This document shows positions 1-5,473 of a stretch of DNA of 5,473 nt, piece after piece. The position numbers and the translations under genes are program-made. The notes below the pieces were generated by a model that was not told where the DNA came from, did not search any database, and worked only from the letters and a program-made list of their open reading frames with translations. The DNA is from Rhizobium sp. Q54. GTDB lineage: Bacteria > Pseudomonadota > Alphaproteobacteria > Rhizobiales > Beijerinckiaceae. Each line of letters opens with the position of its first letter. Position 1 is the first letter of the stretch. The DNA lies in NCBI GenBank assembly GCA_945903655.1, contig CAMDOY010000268.1, positions 1 through 5,473 of the forward strand, written 5' to 3'.

Positions 1-147
1 CACTCTGTTGTCGATCTTCAGGCTGCCATCAACCGCTTCGTCGCCGAGCAAAATGAAAACCCAAAACCCTTCCGCTGGACCGCAGATCCCGATAAGATCA
101 TCGCCGCTGTCAAAAGAGGGCACCAAGTGTTAGATTCTGTCCACTAG
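1..147 (+). CDS. IS630-family transposase, C-terminal fragment (5' end outside window)
   Basis: Frame +1 is open from the first base to a TAG stop at 145-147 and encodes 48 residues. The peptide begins HSVVDLQAAINRF and contains NPKPFRWTADPDKI followed by a short basic tail ending QVLDSVH. This matches the C-terminal end I know from IS630-family (Tc1/mariner-like, DDE) transposases, where a helix with the pattern DLQxAIxxF precedes the conserved PFxWTxxxxxI segment. The protein would cut and join the ends of its insertion sequence, which targets TA dinucleotides. The catalytic DDE residues lie upstream of the window, so I cannot tell whether the full gene is intact. The visible part has no frameshift. 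The element's right terminal repeat should lie shortly after the stop, but I could not identify it because the left end is not in the window. The gene points towards the end of the convergent minus-strand operon. Confidence 0.85.
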   Translation, partial: HSVVDLQAAINRFVAEQNENPKPFRWTADPDKIIAAVKRGHQVLDSVH

Positions 148-180
148 CCCTCATGTTGCTCCCTTGGATCATGTTCGCTG
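1..180 (+). mobile_element. Right end of an IS630-family insertion sequence (outer boundary uncertain)
   Basis: The transposase tail at 1-147 shows that the window opens inside an insertion sequence. IS630-type elements usually end within some tens of bases after the transposase stop, so the boundary probably lies between 148 and about 240. The end given here is a nominal guess, not a mapped terminus. No terminal inverted repeat or TA target duplication can be confirmed without the opposite end. Confidence 0.5.
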
Positions 181-495
181 AGGTTGAGCCTCCTTTGTCT
201 GCCCCGCACAAATACGCTTCACTTAACCAATCTTATATTTTTTCATCTCAAGACCAAGTGATCAATTTTAAATAGATTGCCTACGCAGTGATTTTTGTCC
301 GCCGACTTGCTGTGGCGGGAGGGGCCTTCAGCCACGCTTCTGCAATTGATCGAGGAGACATGTTTCTGTGGGCGGAGTAAATGGGGAGGGTGTTGGAAGT
401 TGCAGTTGAATATAAGTATTAACTCCCCGTTGTTGCCGGGGAGCACTACCTTGAGTTTGAGATTTATTTTACAGAATTTTGTTTTTCTTTCTTGG
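148..495. other. Intergenic spacer with no supported gene
   Basis: This stretch separates the IS630 transposase stop from the stop of the convergent ABC ATPase gene. Its GC content over 181-480 is about 45% by hand count, clearly below the operon, and it is uneven. Positions 241-300 are about 35% GC, while 301-360 form a patch of about 62%. Short open frames exist on both strands, but their translations have skewed composition, no recognisable motif and no good ribosome binding site. It contains a T6 run at 238-243 with no strong stem before it, and a 7-bp hairpin at 423-443 that is listed separately. The mixed composition fits a junction of mobile-element debris and the operon's 3' flank. 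Confidence 0.6.
423..443 (-). terminator. Candidate transcription terminator hairpin for the ABC operon
   Basis: CTCCCCG at 423-429 and CGGGGAG at 437-443 are perfect inverted repeats around a 7-nt loop. The hairpin lies about 50 bases after the ATPase stop in the direction of minus-strand transcription. The minus strand then reads TTAATACTTATATT, which is AT-rich but not a clean U tract. On the plus strand no T tract follows, so the hairpin fits the operon better than the transposase. The stem and position are seen directly; the terminator function is inferred and would be weak to moderate. Confidence 0.4.
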
Positions 496-1599
496 TCATG
501 AACCCGCAGGTAGGGCTCGGCATCGTTCGGGGGGAAGCCTAACGCGTAGACTGTCGCCAGCCGATGGCACCTGAGAAGGGTGCAGTCGTAAAGTGAAAGC
601 CTGTGGGCCGATGTGAACATGGGCCTCGATACATTCTCCAAGAAAGAGCAGGCGCTCTACCTGGCCACCGAAGACATTCTCGCCATGAGGCTCGGCGGGT
701 GCGACAAGCTCCACATCTTCAGGGCGGATGGCTATAATGACATTATCGCCACTATCGTCACGCTCGCATGCGGCGCTGCGTAAAAGCCCGATGGAGGTCT
801 GCACGAGCAGTTGCGATCCATCCGCCGTGCGTTCCTTTACCTGAGCGGTTAAGATGTTAGTGCGACCGATAAATTGCGCAACGAAGGCGCTGCGCGGCTG
901 ATTATAAATCTCGGCTGGCGTGCCTGACTGCACGATTCGACCGTCTTTCATCACAGCCACCACGTCTGACATGCTCAGTGCTTCAAGTTGCTCATGGGTG
1001 ACGAAAAGAGTTGTCACGTTGAGCCGCTTCGAGAGATCTCTTAGTTCAATGCGCATTTCCTCACGGAGCTTTGCATCGAGATTGCTGAGTGGTTCGTCGA
1101 GAAGTAGCACGCGGGGCTCGGCGACGAGGGCGCGGGCCAGCGCTAAGCGCTGCTGTTGGCCGCCGCTGAGATGGGGGGCAGGGCGGTTGGCGTAGGATTC
1201 CAGCTTTACTAATTCGAGAGCTGAATGTACGCGTTTGCGCACCTCGTCGTGGGGCATACGCTTCCCATCATTCAGAAGAGGGAATGCGACATTTTCAAAA
1301 ACCGACATATGTGGCCAGATGGCGTAAGACTGAAACACCATGCCAATGTTGCGACGATGAGGCGGTATCCAAGTGCCTTGCTTTGAGGAAAAGACAAGGT
1401 CATCGCCGACCGTGATTTCCCCCTGATCTGGTTCTTCGAGACCGGCAACACAGCGAATGGTGGTCGTTTTGCCGCAACCGCTTGGTCCAAGCAGTGTATA
1501 AAACTGGCCCTGCTCGATATTCAAGCAAACATCCTGCGCCGCAGCGACAGTCTCCCCACCGGATCGATAGTTCATGCGCAGATTGTCTACGCGTATCAT
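496..1599 (-). CDS. ABC transporter ATP-binding protein, FbpC/PotA-like
   Basis: This 367-residue cytoplasmic ATPase would power import through the permease encoded just upstream. All nucleotide-binding motifs are intact: Walker A GPSGCGKTT at residues 38-46, Q-loop Gln90 in VFQSYAIWPH, signature LSGGQQQR at 144-151, Walker B VLLLDEP at 164-170, D-loop SNLD at 172-175 and H-loop His202. The stretch IYNQPRSAFVAQFIGRTNI (231-249) leads into a C-terminal TOBE-like regulatory domain, with IRPEDVELV at 291-299. The length and order match the ferric-iron, spermidine and thiamine importer ATPases. The start ATG is chosen because AGGAG (minus strand, 1610-1606) lies 6 nt before it. The permease TAG stop overlaps that Shine-Dalgarno, leaving a 9-nt gap and suggesting coupled translation. 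It is the last gene of the run. The family is certain; motifs alone cannot distinguish FbpC, PotA or UgpC specificity. Confidence 0.95.
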   Translation of the reverse strand: MIRVDNLRMNYRSGGETVAAAQDVCLNIEQGQFYTLLGPSGCGKTTTIRCVAGLEEPDQGEITVGDDLVFSSKQGTWIPPHRRNIGMVFQSYAIWPHMSVFENVAFPLLNDGKRMPHDEVRKRVHSALELVKLESYANRPAPHLSGGQQQRLALARALVAEPRVLLLDEPLSNLDAKLREEMRIELRDLSKRLNVTTLFVTHEQLEALSMSDVVAVMKDGRIVQSGTPAEIYNQPRSAFVAQFIGRTNILTAQVKERTADGSQLLVQTSIGLLRSAACERDDSGDNVIIAIRPEDVELVAPAEPHGENVFGGQVERLLFLGECIEAHVHIGPQAFTLRLHPSQVPSAGDSLRVRLPPERCRALPAGS

Positions 1600-1604
1600 G
1601 GAGT

Positions 1605-1610
1605 TCTCCT
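1605..1610 (-). promoter_or_regulatory. Shine-Dalgarno of the ABC ATPase, overlapping the permease stop
   Basis: The minus strand reads TAGGAGAACTCCATG. The permease stop TAG (1611-1609) shares its last two bases with AGGAGA (1610-1605), and six bases after AGGAG comes the ATPase ATG. A ribosome finishing the permease therefore sits on the ATPase binding site, which favours translational coupling and matched amounts of the two subunits. The overlap is directly visible; coupling is inferred. Confidence 0.75.
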
Positions 1611-3393
1611 AGGAAGCTGCTGCCAGCAGGCCAAAACGGCGCGCGAGGATCCAGTAAAGGACAATAATAGGCGTCATCGCTGCAAGCATTAGAATAGCCA
1701 ACGCCGACGCTTGTCCAAGGCCCCCGCCAAGCCACAAGCTCCAGATCACGACGGGCAGGGTTGTGTTGCCGCTTGAGGATAGGATGACCGCCAGAGTCAA
1801 CTCTCGGGAGGTTAGCAGGGCGATCCAAAGCCATGCGTAAAGCAAGGTGGGCGAGAGCAGCGGCAGGAGGATACGGCGGAAGATTCGAACCAGTGGAGCA
1901 CCGCTCATCTGCGCCGACTCTTCAAGTTCTTTATGTATCTGGATGAAGCCGCTATTGGTCATGCGCGTTGCGTAGCTGATGCGCGAAATTGTGAAGACCA
2001 GCAGTAAAAGCCAGATCGTTCCGTAAATCGGAACTGCCTGTTGTAGCACATATAGCGTTAACAAAAGTGCGCCAACTCCAAAGATCATGTTGGGTACGGC
2101 ATGGGGCAGGAATGCGACGAAATCGAAAAACTCCCTGCCTGGTGCCTTGGATCGAAGAACTGCCCAGGAAAAGGCGAGGCTGATCGCGAGTGTGATGGTC
2201 GGCGTCATCACCATGAGGATGGCGGTGTTGGACACCCCGGTTAAAACCAAATCCCACGGCTGAGACGCATAATGGTTCAACGAGACCATTGAAAGCGCAT
2301 AGGCGGAGGGCATTTGGAAGAAGGGGAGTAGCGAGCTCCAGCCAAGAAGAGAGATTGGTAACAATTTGCTCAGGGTGAAATAGAGGCCAAGGAAAGCCCA
2401 GACAGGATAAATAGTCCATCCCAACTTGAGAATGCGTGGTCGATAGGCTTTCCCTGTCACCACCGCGAATTGACGCGATCGCTTCTGCATGAGGCCGTAC
2501 CACCAGCTCAAGGCAGCAGCCAGCGCCATAACTATGGTGCTGAGCGCCGCAGCGACCCCGTAACGTGGCAAGACATCGTGTGGGCTGATGAGCAAATAGA
2601 GAAAGGTGCTGAATGTGAAGACGCGGTTGCTCCAGCCAATGATGGCAGGTACGTCAAAGGCGGCGAAACCGATGGTGAAAATATAGATCGAGGCTGCCAT
2701 GATGCCCGGCCATGCCAGCGGTAGGGTCACGCGCCACATGGTGCGCAGCCAGTTGGCCCGGCTGGTTTGTGCCGCCTCTTCCAGAGCTGGATCCATGGCA
2801 CGGAATACCGCAGCCGTCATGATGAAGGCCAAGGGCGCGAGATTGAGCCCCTGCACCCAGCCCATGCCGACTACCGAGGCGATGTCGAAGGGAGAATTGT
2901 CTAGGCCAAACAACTGTTTCGCCCAGACATTCAGAAGCCCGATGCGCGGATGCATGAGGAATAGCCAGCCCATTGCCGCAGCAAAGCCCGGGATCAGCAT
3001 GCCGATGGTCATCAGCGTATAGAGTAGTGTTTTGCCGCGCAGGTCCGTTCGCTCGACCAGCCACGCGGCGGGCAAACCAAACAACAGCGCCACAACAAGG
3101 CTCACCACCGAGAAGCCGAACGTGTTGATAAGCACGTCAACCGTTCGCCCGTCGGTGAGGACCTCCAGATAATTCTTCCAGCTGTAGCTATGTACCGCTG
3201 CCCCGGGCGAACCCTCGATCACGCTGAGCCAGAGAATAACCGCGAGATGCGCTAAAATTATGAAACAAACGCAGCCCACGCATAAAAGCATGGCAACCGA
3301 AAGCGGCTCCAGACGGCCAAAAAGCTTCTGGCCTTGGATTGGTTGCGCCATGGCCATACTCATGGTGCCCGCATCCGGATGCCGCTCACTCAT
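1609..3393 (-). CDS. ABC transporter permease with two fused membrane domains, FbpB/ThiP-like
   Basis: This 594-residue inner-membrane protein would form the whole transport channel, because two BPD_transp_1-type domains are joined in one chain, as in the FbpB/AfuB and ThiP permeases. After a short cytoplasmic start, hydrophobic segments begin near residue 31. The first domain carries its cytoplasmic EAA loop at about 205-230 (EEAAQTSRANWLRTMW, then LPLAWPG). The second carries EESAQMSGAPLVRIFRRI with LPLLSP at about 491-514. These loops dock onto the ATPase. The first copy has Arg where the usual EAA motif has Gly; the second keeps Gly. The start ATG overlaps the upstream stop as ATGA (minus strand 3393-3390), so it is probably coupled to the binding-protein gene, since its own Shine-Dalgarno is poor. 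Met11 and Met13 are possible alternative starts. No frameshift is seen. Family assignment is secure; substrate is not. Confidence 0.93.
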   Translation of the reverse strand: MSERHPDAGTMSMAMAQPIQGQKLFGRLEPLSVAMLLCVGCVCFIILAHLAVILWLSVIEGSPGAAVHSYSWKNYLEVLTDGRTVDVLINTFGFSVVSLVVALLFGLPAAWLVERTDLRGKTLLYTLMTIGMLIPGFAAAMGWLFLMHPRIGLLNVWAKQLFGLDNSPFDIASVVGMGWVQGLNLAPLAFIMTAAVFRAMDPALEEAAQTSRANWLRTMWRVTLPLAWPGIMAASIYIFTIGFAAFDVPAIIGWSNRVFTFSTFLYLLISPHDVLPRYGVAAALSTIVMALAAALSWWYGLMQKRSRQFAVVTGKAYRPRILKLGWTIYPVWAFLGLYFTLSKLLPISLLGWSSLLPFFQMPSAYALSMVSLNHYASQPWDLVLTGVSNTAILMVMTPTITLAISLAFSWAVLRSKAPGREFFDFVAFLPHAVPNMIFGVGALLLTLYVLQQAVPIYGTIWLLLLVFTISRISYATRMTNSGFIQIHKELEESAQMSGAPLVRIFRRILLPLLSPTLLYAWLWIALLTSRELTLAVILSSSGNTTLPVVIWSLWLGGGLGQASALAILMLAAMTPIIVLYWILARRFGLLAAAS

Positions 3394-4463
3394 TTTGTAG
3401 TCACGATCTTGATGAGTTCACGCTTATGCTCGTCGATCTCGGGATGCTTAAGCCACCACTGGATCGTCACTTCCTTGAATTTTATATTCTGCGCATAATA
3501 TCCCTGCATCTGCTTGCCTATCTGCGAGCCCGGGAAGGTATGAAGATCCGCCTTCCATGTATCCCAGGCGATCTTCTGCCCTTCCTCGGTCATCATGAAG
3601 ACGGAGAAAAGCTTTGCGGCGTTGGGGTATTTCGCATTCTTAGGAACGCCAAGATAATAATAGCGCTGCTGTGCGGCATCCAGCGGCACCATCTGATCCA
3701 GCGGCGCGCCGCGTTCCTTCCAGATCAGCGCATCCTGCCCGGTGCAATCCATGACCAAAGAGATGAATTCGCCGGTAGCGATACGTTCGGCGTCGCCGCA
3801 GCGAATAAGGCCAGCCAGTTGCTTGTTCAGCTTCGTCACATAGTCGAAGGTTCTGTCCTTGCCCCAGACGTCGTCGGCCACCAATACGTCGAAGCTGGCG
3901 GCGTAGGGAGTGGAGGCGACCTTGCCTTTCCACTCGGGTTTGAGGAAGTCCGCTAACGTGGTGGGCTTTGAGGGCGCCAATTTGGAATTATAGGTGACCC
4001 CTGAAAGCCCTGTGACGATGCGGACGAATTGGTTATCGACTTCGAGATATTCAGGGCTGATGCGCTCAGGCAGAAGCCTTCTCCAGTCGGGTGCTTCGAA
4101 CATGCTGAACGTAACTAGTGGTGCAATTTGGGCGGCCGAACCGAGATAAACATCGACGCTGGCTTGCTGCTTGGCCTGATATTCGGTCACCAATTGGTTG
4201 GCGATGCGGGCCATCTCAGCCCCCGGCGCGAAATTGATCTTCACATTCGAGCCAAACAACTTGTTCATGCTGGCTTCAATCCGCGCTGCGCCCTGACTGC
4301 CGCCGAGGGTTGACTGGCTCCAACTGAGATTAAGCCTCCCTTCCTTCGTGGCGGCAACTACAAGGGCCTTCAACTCATCAGTCATCTCGGCGGCGCTGGC
4401 GCCTGCGCTCAGCAGGGCCATGGCGGCACAAGTCGCTGCGATTTTTGAGAAAAGTTTCATCAT
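3390..4463 (-). CDS. Periplasmic solute-binding protein, AfuA/FbpA-type family
   Basis: This 357-residue protein would capture the substrate in the periplasm and deliver it to the permease. The frame is open upstream to 4541, but I start it at 4463: AGGAGG (minus strand, 4478-4473) lies 9 nt before ATGATG, and the product then opens with a clear Sec signal, MMKLFSKIAATCAAMALLSA, with a likely cut after ASA (residues 22-24). No lipobox is seen. Family hallmarks include LADFLKPEWKGKV at 170-182 and PKNAKYPNAAKLF at 274-286, followed by a TEEGQ motif at 292-296. These are typical of COG1840-like binding proteins annotated for iron(III). The Tyr pair that FbpA uses for iron, expected roughly 25-35 residues before the NAAKLF block, is replaced here by MDCTGQDALIW (238-248), so an organic ligand is more likely. 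Two mature cysteines, 222 and 240, could form a disulfide. It overlaps the permease start by 4 nt. Confidence 0.9.
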   Translation of the reverse strand: MMKLFSKIAATCAAMALLSAGASAAEMTDELKALVVAATKEGRLNLSWSQSTLGGSQGAARIEASMNKLFGSNVKINFAPGAEMARIANQLVTEYQAKQQASVDVYLGSAAQIAPLVTFSMFEAPDWRRLLPERISPEYLEVDNQFVRIVTGLSGVTYNSKLAPSKPTTLADFLKPEWKGKVASTPYAASFDVLVADDVWGKDRTFDYVTKLNKQLAGLIRCGDAERIATGEFISLVMDCTGQDALIWKERGAPLDQMVPLDAAQQRYYYLGVPKNAKYPNAAKLFSVFMMTEEGQKIAWDTWKADLHTFPGSQIGKQMQGYYAQNIKFKEVTIQWWLKHPEIDEHKRELIKIVTTK

Positions 4464-4472
4464 GGCGCTCTT

Positions 4473-4478
4473 CCTCCT
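4473..4478 (-). promoter_or_regulatory. Ribosome binding site that sets the binding-protein start
   Basis: The minus strand reads AGGAGG, then AAGAGCGCC, then ATGATG. A full consensus Shine-Dalgarno nine bases before the first ATG, directly preceding a classic signal peptide, decides the start at 4463. The in-frame ATGs at 4541 and 4538 would place a charged 26-residue extension before the signal and would overlap the end of the upstream gene. Confidence 0.8.
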
Positions 4479-4506
4479 GATTTTAGCCTCTGGGGGCCAT
4501 TTCACT

Positions 4507-5473
4507 TCAAGCCGGACGCGTTGCGCGTCCGTTCGCATCAATCACCACATTATAAATGCTCTCGGCGGCTGCGCGCGTTATGTAGCCTTCGTCAAGGTCA
4601 CGTTGTAGTAGCGCTAGATCGCGCTCCTCAACCGGACCATAACCGCCACCTCCGCCTGTCGAAAGGATGACGAGTTCGCCAGCCTTCAGCTCTTCGCCCC
4701 GCGCCTTGCACATGGATGTTGCCTGGCCCGTCGTGTCGTTGATGACAGTCACGTTGCCCGAGAGCGCATCCTTGCCGCCCAGAACGCCCCACGCGGGATG
4801 ATCCGTGCGGTCGAGATTTGTTTGAAGCAGGCAGTCCTCGAGGATGCGGTATTTCTTTTCGAAGCCGAGGCCGCCCCGGAATTTACCCGCGCCGCCAGAG
4901 TCAGCCCGAAGCGAGAAGGACTCGATGCGGAAAGGAAGCAGTCGCTCCTGCAACTCCAGCGGGATCAACCGCGTGTCGCCATGGGCCATGGTGCGATAGG
5001 GGCCAGAACCGTCGTGGGTTGCGCAGGCGCCCCAGCCGCCATGGCCGCTGTCATGGCCGTTGAAGGTGCGGCCATTGGCGCGGCGACCAAAGAGGCGAAA
5101 GCCCGAATGGGTGCCGAAGTGGCCGCCTGTGACCCGTTCAGGCAAGGCCTTCTCCAGCGCCTTGATGACGGCGTCGATGACCGTCGGGAAGGGCATGGGA
5201 TAATTGGCCATGGGCGCTGTGGGATCCGCGCTGAGGATTTTGCCCATCGGTAGGATGAGCTTCAACGGACGAAAGAGCCCCTCATTGGCCGGCTCTTCGG
5301 GCGCCACGAGATAGCGGAAGGCGACCCGCGCGGTCGTCAAGCCGCCGCCGTGATAGCCGGAATTGATCGATCCCTTGGCTTGATCCGCGATGCCTGTGTA
5401 ATCCACCGTGATCTCATCGCCCGCAATAATGACCTTGACCTTGATGGGGACGGGTTGATCCCCCTCGCCATCG
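4507..5473 (-). CDS. hyuB: Hydantoinase B/oxoprolinase family protein (HyuB-like), C-terminal 321 residues; 5' end outside window
   Basis: The frame stays open to the right edge; the first full codon is 5472-5470, so the apparent GTG start at 5406 is internal. HyuB proteins are usually 500-600 residues, so a little over half is visible. This family forms one subunit of ATP-dependent N-methylhydantoinase, acts as a domain of 5-oxoprolinase, or serves in ketone carboxylases, in the cytoplasm, normally with a HyuA-type ATP-binding partner. Visible hallmarks, numbered from the first full codon, are VDYTG at 23-27 with SGYHGGG following, GHGGWGA at 143-149, DSGGAGKFRGGLG at 191-203, and the glycine-rich STGGGGGYG at 271-279 close to the C-terminus. 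The C-terminus then has the usual GYITRAAAESIY helix. The gene ends 43 nt before the binding-protein gene on the same strand, so it probably shares its transcript. A hyuA partner is expected upstream but is not in view. The substrate is unknown: hydantoins, oxoproline or a ketone are all possible. Confidence 0.9.
   Translation of the reverse strand, partial: DGEGDQPVPIKVKVIIAGDEITVDYTGIADQAKGSINSGYHGGGLTTARVAFRYLVAPEEPANEGLFRPLKLILPMGKILSADPTAPMANYPMPFPTVIDAVIKALEKALPERVTGGHFGTHSGFRLFGRRANGRTFNGHDSGHGGWGACATHDGSGPYRTMAHGDTRLIPLELQERLLPFRIESFSLRADSGGAGKFRGGLGFEKKYRILEDCLLQTNLDRTDHPAWGVLGGKDALSGNVTVINDTTGQATSMCKARGEELKAGELVILSTGGGGGYGPVEERDLALLQRDLDEGYITRAAAESIYNVVIDANGRATRPA

Noticed and set aside
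180..243. Possible terminator for the transposase (short GAGG/CCTC stem and a T6 run at 238-243)
   Set aside because: The stem is only about 4 bp and lies roughly 45 bases from the T run, so it does not form an intrinsic terminator.
295..501. Plus-strand open frame of 68 codons in the spacer
   Set aside because: No ribosome binding site in front and a mixed, motif-free translation; it spans the hairpin at 423-443.
243..641. Minus-strand open frame of 132 codons running from the end of the ATPase gene into the spacer
   Set aside because: Its first part overlaps the ATPase coding region out of frame, and its tail is low-complexity spacer translation with no recognisable domain.
3339..3956. 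Plus-strand open frame of 205 codons opposite the binding-protein gene
   Set aside because: It lies antisense to a gene with a clear signal peptide, family motifs and a strong ribosome binding site. Its translation shows no known motif, so it is a shadow of biased codon use.
4464..4541. Longer N-terminus for the binding protein from ATG at 4541
   Set aside because: It would put 26 charged residues before a textbook signal peptide and overlap the HyuB C-terminus, whereas AGGAGG points to 4463.
4798..5253. Plus-strand open frame of 151 codons opposite hyuB
   Set aside because: It has an alanine-rich shadow composition and is antisense to a well-supported HyuB domain.
4507..5406. Complete small HyuB-like gene starting at GTG 5406
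   Set aside because: The reading frame continues unbroken to the window edge with family-like sequence ahead of VDYTG, so this is an internal codon of a longer gene.

Overview
The window looks like chromosomal or plasmid DNA from a Gram-negative proteobacterium, most likely an alphaproteobacterium of the sphingomonad or rhizobial kind. This rests on the GC-rich coding DNA (about 63-68% in sampled parts of the hyuB-like gene), the Sec signal peptide on a periplasmic binding protein, and the IS630-type transposase tail. It is an inference from style, not a species call.

Layout from left to right. Positions 1-147 (+) hold the last 48 codons of an IS630-family transposase, cut by the window edge. 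Positions 148-495 hold no convincing gene; this spacer is lower in GC (about 45% over 181-480) and has one hairpin (423-443) that could end transcription arriving from the right. Positions 496-5473 are one tightly packed run of four genes, all on the minus strand and so transcribed from right to left. In transcription order they are: a hydantoinase B/oxoprolinase-family subunit (5' end outside the window), a periplasmic solute-binding protein, a fused two-domain ABC permease, and an ABC ATPase. The gaps are 43 nt, a 4-nt ATGA overlap, and 9 nt with the stop codon inside the next gene's Shine-Dalgarno. This is a typical single transcript with translational coupling, whose promoter must lie beyond the right edge.

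How the parts fit. The three transporter genes form a complete importer of the ferric-ion/AfuA-FbpA type (binding protein, FbpB/ThiP-like double permease, FbpC-like ATPase). In the binding protein, however, the tyrosine pair that FbpA uses to hold iron does not appear at the expected place. Its genetic partner is a HyuB-family enzyme, which acts on cyclic amides (hydantoins, 5-oxoproline) or, in carboxylase relatives, on ketones. The simplest reading is an uptake-and-breakdown operon for a small organic compound rather than an iron operon. The substrate cannot be named from sequence alone.

The IS630 end lies downstream of the operon. The low-GC, patchy spacer suggests that the operon's 3' flank has been rearranged by mobile DNA. 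No CRISPR array, tRNA, rRNA or riboswitch was seen.
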